From Closterium sp. Naga37s-1 (Eukaryota > Streptophyta > Zygnematophyceae > Desmidiales > Closteriaceae): a stretch of 64,000 nucleotides of DNA. Numbering within the stretch: position 1 is the stretch's first letter; each line of letters opens with the position of its first letter. The stretch spans positions 85,151 through 149,150 of the forward strand of contig CANJKZ010001040.1 in the NCBI GenBank assembly GCA_947471745.1, given 5' to 3'. The notes under the pieces are model-generated. The model was given only the letters and a program-made list of their open reading frames with translations, searched no databases and had not been told where the DNA came from. Shown here one piece after another: positions 34,801 through 44,158 of the stretch. The position numbers and the translations under genes are program-made.

Positions 34801-34891
34801 ATTAACTGTTTCTCGGAGAAGAATACTGACCGCAAATGAGGGCGAGGGCGAGCAACAGGAGCCCAGAGCCAGGGCAGCCCATCAACTTCAT
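31820..34891 (-). CDS. Secreted Cys-rich EGF-like protein, spliced, 3' end unclear
   Basis: Exon 1 (34831-34891) encodes a signal peptide, MKLMGCPGSGLLLLALALIC, and ends at a GT donor. Exon 2 (33883-34441) reads AQMINAAYGDGRVKSM, an Ala/Ser/Thr repeat, then a domain with four Cys (KQRCVNVP, DWCSGV, KRGCQG) of unknown family. Exon 3 (33087-33160) reads SPSTEKKIRKGASV..LCNVDST. Exon 4 (32636-32716) reads VTCDALGCVPGGTCEVDR..FCLW. The phases of exons 1-4 join without a shift (1, 2, 1, 1). A fifth exon ending at donor 31820 encodes HCTHAHPSDSPCGECPTG and YCACPEGSG; its acceptor is unclear. Cys spacing suggests EGF-like modules and an extracellular or wall role. No downstream exon was found before LRR gene D. 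Several exons have partial copies beside them. Confidence 0.72.
31840..32415 (-). repeat. Four tandem copies of EGF-like exon 5, three ending at palindromes
   Basis: In gene direction three copies (about 32410-32291, 32270-32160 and 32130-32016) encode PCG-x-CPTG-x-TCKSFPSAT and end at the same point (GCTTCCTTAATTGTT or a variant). A palindrome containing TTGAGTCGACTCAA follows each. The fourth copy (31985-31820) continues to a GTGAG donor. The truncated copies run into TAA in the EGF frame right before the palindrome. Confidence 0.85.
32920..33050. repeat. 15-bp minisatellite in intron 3 of the EGF-like gene
   Basis: Unit GGAATCACACCCTTC, about nine copies with variants. Read on the - strand it gives a pentapeptide CDSEG, but it lies between a GTACGT donor (exon 3) and a CCGCAG acceptor (exon 4) whose phases match, so I treat it as intronic. 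Confidence 0.75.
33223..33238. repeat. Junction palindrome (TTTGAGGCGTCTCAAA)
   Basis: Near-perfect 16-bp palindrome separating the second partial copy of exon 3 from the full exon. Confidence 0.85.
33331..33346. repeat. Junction palindrome, degenerate (TTTGAGGCGTCTAAAA)
   Basis: Separates the first and second partial copies of exon 3. Confidence 0.8.
33550..33569. repeat. Junction palindrome (CTTTTGAGGCGCGTCAAAAG)
   Basis: 20 bp, one mismatch. Flanked by direct copies of GCCATGCACTGCTC ... CTCTCGCTC-CGTGCC-CAATCACCG (about 33493-33549 and 33569-33616), so again at a duplication junction. Confidence 0.85.
33710..33960 (-). repeat. Duplicate of the 3' end of exon 2 of the EGF-like gene
   Basis: About 33720-33815 repeats about 33865-33960, including GGCTGCCAGGGCAAGGCGG, ATGCCATGG/GTCAACCC and the GTGTGAGTAG donor. 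This downstream copy keeps the exon's 3' part and its donor. Confidence 0.85.
34150..34285 (-). repeat. 12-bp repeat inside exon 2 of the EGF-like gene
   Basis: Unit GCGGTGCTGCTG, about ten copies with CCAGTG variants; it encodes a Ser-Ser-Thr-Ala/Gly repeat in the predicted secreted protein and stays in frame. Confidence 0.88.
34681..34700. repeat. Junction-type palindrome (CTTTTGAGGCACCTCAAAAG)
   Basis: 20 bp, one mismatch, in intron 1 of the EGF-like gene. A degenerate relative at about 34490-34509 follows a truncated copy of the start of exon 2 (CAG acceptor, then CAGTTCAGATGA). Confidence 0.8.
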
Positions 34892-36415
34892 GATTGTGGG
34901 GGTCCCGCGCGAGAGCAGGCGGAAGAGGCGCAACAGACGAGAGCTTGCGCTGTGAAGCGCGGTTCAAAGCGGTGTAGAGTCGCACGGGGTGTCTGCTGCT
35001 GTATTGAGTGCGGAGTGTAGCTGAGGTGGGTAGATTGACGGATAGTGCGATGCAAGGATAGTATAGTGCAAGGACAGAACTGGCGGAAGGATGGTAGAAT
35101 CAGAAAGAGGAAAGAATGGCAGGCTTGTTTTCTGGCTTCGAATCAGCTGTAATTTATGTTGCGAGTTACAATCACGGCTCGGAGCCAAGCGTAGTATCAG
35201 CCGCCGGGCCATGGCTTCGTTTCGGTTGCGAACTCTAGGAACACAATGCGTGCATCAAGACAATCTTGAACCGAAATTATTTGAGGAACGAGAGAGAGAG
35301 AGAGTCGCGCGGCGGACGAGCCAATGTGGATCTAAGAACGCGATACGAGCGACGGGTTGCAAGAAACATATGCGAGGGACTTTTGTTCGCGAACCAATGA
35401 TGCAACGCCGTGGCTTCCCGTTCCAGTCAGACGGACCATGCGACAAGGAGAGGATTCTATGAAACCAGCAGCAGCGTTATCGGAGTGCATTATGCAAGTA
35501 ACCTTCATAGCACTCGATTGGGAAGACACGGGAGTGGTAGCTGCCACTGGTTAGAAATCGCTACCAACGGGAATGGCTCCCGCGTTATCCATTCGGACTG
35601 GTGCGTGTTGGAGTGACGCGTTCCAAACACAAATCTAAGAAAATTTCCAGCGACTTCAGGCTTCTGCTGCTGAATCGAATCAGGGCGCGGTACATTTAGT
35701 CTGTTCAATTTGAGGCGGAGTTGAGCCTCGCCCCAAGCTCCCAGCTGACAAACAACCCACACCAGGTAAGCTTGGCGAGGATTCAGAGGAGACGAAATAA
35801 CGCGAAATAGGGGTGATGCTTTGTCGCAAGTGCAGATCGAGAACCCATCACTAGTAACAGGACAGATTTTCGCATAATGCGAAAGGAGTGACTTACACAC
35901 TCAAGCGCGGTTTCCGTACCCCCGAGCCTCGGGTTACCAAACAAAGCTGTTCCAGCCTTTCGAGTTCGAAATGGGGTCGGAAAGTTGGGTCGGGGCTGCG
36001 TGACAACCACACTGCTGGTAACGAGGCATTCAGGTCTACAATGAGCTCATACTGCCCTCATCCGCGCTGTGAATATTCCGCCAACAATATGCAACGCTAC
36101 AAAATCTAGGTTTTTATGGGTGGTTGTGACATATTTTGTGGATATAATATTGTAGATTGCTTTCAGAAAAATGTTCTTCTTGTAGGGGGTAGTTAGCCAT
36201 TGTAATGAAAATTCCTTTCCTTAATTCACGTCCCTGCTCAACGCGTACACCACTGTTTCCTGCCAACAACTCTCAACAATGCACCGTTACCACTCGCGAC
36301 ACTCGCATCGACTACTGTTCCCGCTACTATTTACGACGCGACCCAAACTCACGGTTCGGGTGGTAACCCGCACTCCGGAACCCCGCCTCGACAATTCCCC
36401 GCCTCGGCGCTAGGC
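34892..36415. other. Spacer with no gene recognised
   Basis: Lies upstream of the EGF-like gene and left of copia element 2. Contains a short AG run (35286-35302). No reading frame shows recognisable domains or splice structure. Confidence 0.45.
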
Positions 36416-36420
36416 CCGTA
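36416..36420. repeat. Target-site duplication of copia element 2, left copy
   Basis: CCGTA, repeated at 43628-43632 right after the 3' LTR. Confidence 0.9.
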
Positions 36421-36529
36421 TGTCAAATGTTGTAGTCTTTGTGATGTGTGTTATAGGGGGTACAACTGTTAGGGTTATGTTTATGTACCCCAACCAACCT
36501 TAGTCAAGCCAATACTTTCATTCTTGACA
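36421..36529 (+). repeat. 5' LTR of copia element 2
   Basis: TGTCAAATGTTGTAG ... TTTCATTCTTGACA, 109 bp, preceded by CCGTA and followed by TGGTATCACCTA (PBS). Confidence 0.93.
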
Positions 36530-36541
36530 TGGTATCACCTA
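36530..36541 (+). promoter_or_regulatory. Primer-binding site of copia element 2
   Basis: TGGTATCACCTA directly after the LTR; first eight bases match the initiator-Met-tRNA-complementary site of plant copia elements. Confidence 0.85.
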
Positions 36542-36579
36542 GGTTAGGATCCTGTGAGATCCCGCTAGAGCCTCTCGTG

Positions 36580-37240
36580 CCCGTTGCACGTAGTCTACCA
36601 TTCCCGTTGCGCCTGTTTCGTCCCGTAGCGCCTCTTGTGGCCGTTCGTTCCATCCTGTAGCGCCCTAAGCGCTTGTCCGTTTCGTCACGAAGCGCCCGTA
36701 GCGCCTGTAGCGCCCTTAGCGCTTGCCCGTTCCGTCGCGAAGCGCCCGTAGCGCCTGTAGCGCCCTTAGCGCCTGCCCGCTTCGTCACGTAGCACCCGTA
36801 GCGCTCGTAGTGCCCGTCGCCCGCACCTACCTGCCCCTCGTTCTGTCCCCTGCCCGTCGCATCACATCCCCTGCCCGTCCCGTCCCCTGCCCGTCGCGTC
36901 CCCTGCCCGTCCCGTCCCATCCCCAGCGTGTCGCGCTGCCCGTCCGTCCCGTCCCCTGCGCGTCGCGCTGCCCGTCCCGTCCCCCCCTCCCGTCAGCGCG
37001 TCGCGCTGCCCGTACCGTCCCGTCCCCTGCACGTCGCGCTGCCCGTCCCGTCCCCTGCGCGTCGCGCTGCGCGTCCAGTCGCGTTTCGTCCCCTGCCCGT
37101 CGCGTCTCGTCCCCCCCCTCCCGTCGAGTCGCCCCCAGCCCGTCGCGTCGCGCCCTGCTGTCCCGTCGAGTCGCGTCCTACCCGCCCCGTCGCGTCGCGC
37201 CTTCCGCTCAACCTGCCGCGCCCTGCTCGGACCCTCTATG
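36580..37240 (+). repeat. GC-rich minisatellite leader of copia element 2
   Basis: Imperfect repeats of CGTAGCGCCTGTAGCGCCC (to about 36810), then CGTCGCGCTGCCCGTCCCGT-type units to about 37210. Position and the GCCCGTCGC core match the leaders of the other two copia elements. Confidence 0.83.
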
Positions 37241-37286
37241 CGTTTAGGGTTTTGGCAGCAGCAGTATCGACCTCTACGGTTCCACT

Positions 37287-39141
37287 ATGGCGACCCCTAG
37301 GGTCCTGCGCATTGACGCAGAGGGAAGGCCACTCGAGTTCTTGGTCTGCCTCCTGCGTGCGCGCCGCCTCCTAGAGAGCCAGGTTCCGACACACGAGCCT
37401 CTGTGGGCGCACGCTTCCGGTGACCTTCTTGAGCCCGCTAGCCCTGCACCCTTAGCAGCTGACCCACACCTGCAGGCAGTGACCGTTATGCACGCGAGCG
37501 TGCTGACGTGACCGCGTGGAAGTTGCGTGACATTGCGACCTGCATTGCCCTCAGCAGCCTCCTCCCTGAGTCTGAGGAGACCCCTTTACTCAGGTTCGCA
37601 CGGCTAGTGAGTTCTTGACTGCGATCAAGGCCCGCTACGCTACTCCCACCATTGTCTCTCTTGGTCTCCTGTTCCTTCCGTTCTTGTTTCCTGACCTCGC
37701 CTCGTTTGAGCGCACTGCTGACTTGACCACTCATCTGCGCTCGCTCGATTCTAGCTACCGCGCTGCTTCCACTGATGCACAGCTTTCACTGCTCCCTCCC
37801 CCCATGGCAATTACTATCTAATTCATCGCCACTAGCCTCCCTGACCGCCTTGCCTTGGTTCGTGACGCGCTTCTTTTGACCCTAGCGAGCTCACTATCGA
37901 GGTCCTTGAGTCGGCCCTCGAGGACGTCGAGAGCAACCTCCGCTCGGTAGCCTCTGCCTCTGGTGCTGTGCCCCCTCCACTGTTTCACAGGTGCACTGTC
38001 CCTCAGCTGCCCACCTTTACTGCCTCCCTCGCCACTGCCCCTACTGACGTGACCGCAGTTGCTGTTACGACTTCTTCGCGGTCTCGGGGTAGGAGTGGCA
38101 GGAGGGGTGGTCAGGGTGCGGGCGGAGGCGGCGGAGGCGGTGGAGGTGACATGGCGAGCGGGAGTGCAGGGGCTGGAGGAGCGCCTCGTGCAGCGACCGG
38201 TGACTCCCCAGCTGCAGCTGGTGGAGGTGACGCCTGGGTTCGTCAGCCACCTACTGGTCTGCCAGCTGCAGGGGGTGGAGCAGCTGCGTGGCACCTGAAT
38301 CAGCGACAGCAGCAGCAGCAGCCCCTCCTCTCGCAGCAGCCACAGCAGCAGCAGCAGGTTTCGGGGCAAGGGTCAGGACAGCGTCAGCTGCAGTGCGGTG
38401 TCGTCCACCCTCCCTGCATCTATCACGTTCTGACAGGTGCCCGCCGCGGCCAGCCTTGTGGCCGCAGCCACCCACCGGGTCAGTGCTTTGCTCAGCTTAC
38501 TGACATGGTTCGGTTGGCATACGGCGTTGACGGCCCTGACCCTGACAGGCTTCCCCTTGTTCAGACGTACAACTCCGCTCTGTGGGGCATGTCGGCTTCT
38601 CAGTTGGTTGATCTCTTAGGAACTCCTCATGCTATGTATGCTGTTGTTTACTCTAGTGCTTCTGACTCTGTTTGCTCGAGTGTTGTTAGCTTAGGTGCTA
38701 GTCTTGCTGAGGTTCCTGTTGCTAGTGTAAGTACTTGTGTAGACACTAGTCCAGGAGCTGCTCCGGAGAACGCTTCGCTGTCTTTCGCTCTGGACTCCAG
38801 AGCTTCGCACTGTGTCTTCCGCGACCGCACTACACTTACCCCGCTTCCTACGCTGGTCTCTGTAGCACTGGCCGATCCCACTTCGGGACCAGTCACTGCT
38901 CACTACACTACTACGTTTCTGTGCCCGGCTGTTCCCTCCGGTTCTCTGACCGGCTTCCACGTCCCCTCGTTCTCGAGGAACTTCGTGGGCGTAAGGCCGC
39001 TCGTGAGTCAGCACGTGGGTGTGCGAATTGAACCTTCTGGCGAGACAGCGGTTTGTGTCAACGGGGACACGTACGCGCCTCTTGCCACCTTTACTGCTGA
39101 GCCGGGCTCTGGTCTCTACACACTTCACACTGGCCCCCGAG

Positions 39142-39199
<58 letters not shown>

Positions 39200-39205
39200 G
39201 CAGCA

Positions 39206-39237
<32 letters not shown>

Positions 39238-39275
39238 GGGAGCAGCAGCAGCAGCAGCGGCAGCAGCAGCAGCAG

Positions 39276-39320
<45 letters not shown>

Positions 39321-41102
39321 CAGCAGCGGCAGCAACAGCAGCAGCTACTGCCCCCGACCCGTGTGACTGCCCCCCGTCAGGTTCCCGCATCTCACCAGGT
39401 TGCCGCGTCTCCCCAGGTAGCTGTGTTTGGTCAGGTTCTGGTGTTTGGTCCAGTTGTTGCGTCGTGCTCCTCCCGGTCACTTGCCCACCCCACCGTTTTG
39501 TGGCACCACCGGATGGGGCACCCGTCCATTCTTCGCCAGCACGTTGTGTCTAGTCATCGTCTTGTCTTAGGCCTCCCGCGAGTCTTGCCATCGCTGCCGC
39601 CTTCGCTTGCACCACCTTGCGGTCCCTGTGTCGAGGGTCAGCTGCGCGCCACCCCTCACTCCTCCTCCTTATGTTCGGCCACCGAGCCCTCGAGACTCTC
39701 CACTTGGACGTCTGGGGCCCCGCCCCTCGCCCTGGCCCTGAGCGAGAGAGTTTCTTTTTGGTGGTCGTTGACGACTACTCTCGCTACACCACAGTGTTCC
39801 CCCTGGCGAAGAAGTCTGAGGTGACTTCTACGCTGATCCGGTGGTTACTTACCACTGCGGACACTCATGGCCGTCGTGTCAACTGTCTTCACTCCGACCG
39901 TGGGGTGAGTTTCGCTCTAGCATTCTCCCTAGATTCTGTCGCGAGCAGGGCATCCGTCAGTCCTGGACGCTTCCAGAGTCCCCATAGCAGAATGGAGTTG
40001 CTGAGCGCCGCATAGGCTTGGTCATGGAGATTGCACGCACCTCCATGATCCACGCCCGTGCGCCCCATTTTCTGTGGCCCTACACGGTTCGGTACGCCGC
40101 TCACCGGCAGAATCTCTGGCCACGTGTCTCTCGGCCAGAGGCTTCACCGACAAGTCTCTGGATGGGGTCCCCTGGTGCTGCGTCGCAATTTCATGACACC
40201 TCCGCGGATAAGCTCTCCCTTCGCGCCCTTCCCTGTGTCTTCCTTGGTTTCCCCATTGACTCCTCTGACTTCACCTTTTACCACCCTCCCCTTCACTGGT
40301 TCTTTGACTCCCGTGACGTTCGTTTTGTCGAGTCAGTCCCCTACTACACCTGGTACCCCTGTCGAGGTCTTTCGGTACCTCCTCCTCCTCTCTTCCTGAC
40401 TCCCGCCCCCCCTCCTGCCCCTTAGGTACAGCCCCCCCCCAGTCCAGCCCCGTCAGGTGTGTCACACGCTACCCCTCCCCCCTCGGTAGCCCCTCAGGTG
40501 CCGTCCCCTTCCCCACAGTCCTCCCAGCCTGCAGCAGACCCTGCGGGAGCTGGTTTTCGTGGCGAGGACCCTGGAGGTGCTAGCTCTAGAGGTGCTGGAG
40601 TTGGAGCAGAGAGCGTACTTGTGCGAGGGCGTGGTTCTGGGGGTGCTGGAGTTGGAGCTGAGCCCGTAACTGCAGGAGACTCTAGTCTTCGGGGAGCTGG
40701 TGTTAGTGGAGCTGTCCCTGGGGGTGCTACGACTGGGGGGGCACCCTCTGTTGGACCTGGAGAGCCTGGGACGGGCCCTGTTACTTCTGGTGGTGCTGGC
40801 TCTGGGGGTGGTGCGACTGGTTCTTTGGAGAGCGGTCCTGGGGCTACCGCCGCACCGGACACTACTCCTCCTCCCCACCCCTACCCGACCCGGCACCAGG
40901 CCCGTGTTCGCGGTGCCTGTGAGGAGCAGCTGGAGTTCGAGCGAGAGGAGCGAGAGCTGGAGCGGCAGCAGCTGGAGCTACAGCGGTTTGAGCAGCAGCA
41001 GCAGCACCCGGAGCAGCAGCCGGAGTAGGAGCAGCCACAGCAGCAGCCGCAGCAGCAGGAGCAGCAGCAGCCGCCGCAGCTGGAGGAGCAGCGGTCGCAG
41101 CC

Positions 41103-41140
<38 letters not shown>

Positions 41141-43319
41141 CACCTCCTCCTCCTGTCTATGGTATTCGGGCCCTCGGTCTCCCCTCTCCTTCTCCTCCCT
41201 CCTCCCCCTCTCCTCCTGTCCCTGGTCCTCCGCTTCCTCCCCCTGACCCCTCCCCAGCTGTTTTCCCTCCTTCTCTGCCTCCGTTGTCCCCTCCTCTTCC
41301 TCACACTTGGCCCTCGCGTCGCTCTCTTCGTGCTCGTCCCTCGTCCCCTTCCCTTCTGTGACCTTCGTACTGCCCTGTTTTGTTCTAGTCCGCCTCGTTC
41401 GTCTCCTTCTGTACTTCCTTCTCCTCCTGAGTCGGCTCTCACTACTTCCCTCTGTACTCCTGTTACGGACTAGTACCGCACGTACTTTCATGTCCTCTCT
41501 CGTGTTCTCGCCTCTCTTGTTACCGACCCACGTGCTTCGCTGTCCTCTGTCTCCGCTCTTACTGCCGCAGTCACTGAGTTTGCCTCTACTCGCCGCCTTG
41601 AGTACGCCACCAGTCTTGTGGCTGCTCCTCCTACCAGTCCTCTGGCCGTCGGGGGTGAGTCTACGCTTGGTTGTGACGCCCTAGAGGATAGGCAGTTTGA
41701 GCTAGAGTTCCTGGCAACCACTCCCCTCATCTCTGTGCCATGCTGCTCGCTCCTGAGGGAGACCCCGACGCCCTTGACCTACCGACTCCTCGCACTTACG
41801 CTGAGGCAGTGTTAGGGCCTTGGGCCTCTCAGTGGAGAGCTGCCATGGACTTAGAGATGGCCTCCTACAGATCCACAGGCACTTACGTCGACGAGGTTCC
41901 CCCCCCTTGGACGAACGTAGTCGATGTCATGTGGATCTTCAGAGTAAAGCGGCCACCGGGATCTCCTCTGGTCTTCAAGACGTGCTATGTGGCTAGAGGT
42001 TTCAGTCAGCGCGAGGGAGTTGACTTCTTTCATACCTTTGCGCCTACCCCGAAGATGACCACTCTTTGGGGGTTACTGCACGTAGCAGCACAGAGGGACT
42101 ACGAGTTACACTCTCTCGACTTCTCTACTGCTTTCCTTCAGGGTAGCCTACACGAGGAGGTCTGGCTGCGTCGTCCCTCTGCCTTCACTAACACTTTCCC
42201 TCCTGGGACCCAGTGGAGGCTGAGGCGACCGATCTACGGTCTCCGTCAGGCTCCTCGTGAGTGGCACGACACCCTTCTTTCTACCCTGCCTGACCTCGGT
42301 TTCCAGCCGTCTATTGCTGACCCGTCGCTGTTTGTTCGGCGTGGCTCCACACCGTTCTTTGTACTGGTCTACGTCGACGACCTGGTTTTCGCCACTGTTG
42401 ACAGGGTTGCTTTGGCTGACGTGAAGCGCGAACTGCAGAAGAGACACACGTGCACTGACCTTGGTGAGCTGCGCCACTACCTTGGCCTGCAGATCAGCAG
42501 GGACAGAGCCGCTCGCACCATTACACTCTCACTGTCAAACATGGTGCAGCAGGTCCTTCAGCGGTTCGAGCTTCAGCTCTCCACAGTACAGCGCACACCT
42601 CTTGCTGTTGACCACAAACTCACTGGACCCTTCCCCGACGAGCCGTTTGAGCCTAGTGGTCCTTACGCAGAGCTTGTGGGCTGCCTCATGTACCTGATGA
42701 CTTGTACTCGCCCGGACCTCGCCTTCCCTCTTAGCATCCTTGCTCGCTTTGTTACGCCAGGGAGACACCGTCCAGTTCACCGTCTGTAGTGACGACATCA
42801 GGCGTGGTGCTGATTCTTGAAGGGCAGCACTCTGTTGTACTTACTGGACACTGTGACTCTTTTTACGCTGACGACGCCGAGACTCACAAATCTACTCAGG
42901 GGTACTGCTCCAACCTGGGCTCTGGAGCTGTTTCGTGGAGGTCCACGCGTTCCTCCTCGTTCTCGACCTCCACTGCTGAGGCCGAGATCTACGCTCGAGC
43001 CATGGCTGCACAGGAGCTGCGTTGGTTGACCTTCTTGCTCACCGACCTTGGTGAGCAGCCGCGCACTGCACCGACCTTGTTCACTAACAACAAGGCCTCG
43101 ATTCTTCTCTGTCGAGAGCCGCGACTGGAGAGCAGAGTGAAGCACATCAACGTCAGGTACTTTCTTCTATGAGGGTTGCAGCGGCGTGGACAGGCTCGCT
43201 TCGACTTTGTGGAGTCCAAGGCCAACACTGCAGACATCTTTACCAAGGCGCTTCCGCCTTGTGACCACAAGAGGTGTATACAGTTAGGTCTCGTTGACAC
43301 AGGTTCTCGCCTTGCGTAG
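37287..43319 (+). pseudogene. Copia gag-pol polyprotein (element 2; many lesions)
   Basis: Unlike element 1, an N-terminal Gag region survives (MATPRVLRIDAEGRP; TAWKLRDIATCIALSS; LTAIKARYATPTIV), broken by frameshifts near 37500 and 37880 and a TAA near 37818. A stretched zinc knuckle (C-x13-C-x3-H-x4-C) lies near 38420. The protease reads LDSRASHCVFRD, with Gly of the DSG motif changed to Arg. A Gln tract (39140-39340) contains TAG at 39318. Integrase carries WHHRMGHPS, LHLDVWGPAP and HSDRG, then a frameshift and TAG at 39985 before QNGVAERR. More stops follow at 40423, 41026, 41471, 42787 and 43170. RT retains YVDD (near 42370) and RNase H is recognisable. The product cannot be functional. 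Confidence 0.93.
39140..39345 (+). repeat. CAG microsatellite in copia element 2
   Basis: About 60 mostly CAG codons with CGG, AAG and CAC interruptions after the protease; a second Gln-rich tract lies at 40970-41135. Element 1 has a smaller one at 5820-5930, so expansions arose at different sites in the two elements. Confidence 0.9.
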
Positions 43320-43524
43320 TCTTGAGTTCTCAGTTTGCTTTGTTTGTACATTTTTATATATACCTCTGTGAACTCTTGAACTGGCCTTGTGGCTCTTTTG
43401 CTTGTGCTCGGAATGTTTGGTGACGTTGTGATCCACCCTGAGCTTTGTTTCTCAGTGACTGGTCTTATGACCATACACTTTTGGTTTTGCTTGACACACA
43501 CCCCTCACTTAGACTATGGGGGTG

Positions 43525-43627
43525 TGTCAAATGTTGTAGCCTTAGTGTTGTGTGTTATAGGGGGTACAATTGTTAGGGTTATGTACCCCAACCAAACTTA
43601 GTCAAACCAACACTTTCATTCTTGATA
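43525..43627 (+). repeat. 3' LTR of copia element 2
   Basis: TGTCAAATGTTGTAGCC ... TTCATTCTTGATA, 103 bp, flanked by CTATGGGGGTG upstream and CCGTA (43628-43632) downstream. Confidence 0.93.
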
Positions 43628-43632
43628 CCGTA
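43628..43632. repeat. Target-site duplication of copia element 2, right copy
   Basis: CCGTA, matching 36416-36420. Confidence 0.9.
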
Positions 43633-44158
43633 GCACACCCCATTTTCTACACATTACCGTTACCACTTTAGCTTCGCTACTTATTCTTCGCTCGTGCCTT
43701 CGCTCGATGTACTGTTTTTTCTTCGATAGTGCAATTCTCGCTCGCTCGCTCAATTGCACTCGTAACAGCTATTAGAAGAAGGTTTTATTTCTCCAGGGAG
43801 TGCAGGACTCACACTAATGCTTGTTGTAATAATACCTAGAAGTGGTGCTCAGTTCTACAGAGTTAGTAATTTTGTATCTGCAATCGGGTCAACACAAGCA
43901 CGCCGCTGACCTCCGTGCCGAGCCCACCCTTTCATCTGCAGAAGGGCCATTCTAGCCTGATCTCAGAATGCACTTTTGCCACGTCATACCATATCCGTCC
44001 ATCCATCACATTGCCGCAGCTTATTTTCAGAAAGGCGAGCAGCGGTTCAGTGCGGTGACTTGTACGTCGATTGGCCAAACACTCGACGCGATCTGCTAAG
44101 CCTGCGCTACCCACGATAGCGTGTGTGTGTGAGTGAACGTGTTACCGTTTGTGCTGCA
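43633..44158. other. Spacer and probable promoter region of the RUS gene
   Basis: No coding region recognised. GTGTGTGTGTGAGTGAACG precedes the start codon at 44159. I cannot support a specific promoter element. Confidence 0.4.

Larger units (their letters stand above)
36421..43627 (+). mobile_element. Ty1/copia LTR retrotransposon, element 2 (complete, decayed)
   Basis: A full-length 7.2-kb element related to element 1: same LTR start TGTCAAATGT, same PBS type, same polypurine tract CTATGGGGGTG and the same domain order. Its 109- and 103-bp LTRs differ by a 6-bp indel and about nine substitutions, so it is clearly older than element 1. Many stops and frameshifts in gag-pol agree with that age. 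Confidence 0.95.

Noticed and set aside
4258-43319. TAG as a sense codon (reassignment), given several TAGs in Gln-rich frames
   Set aside because: TAG is also the natural terminator of both pol frames and ends other frames here, and intact gene B does not use it internally.
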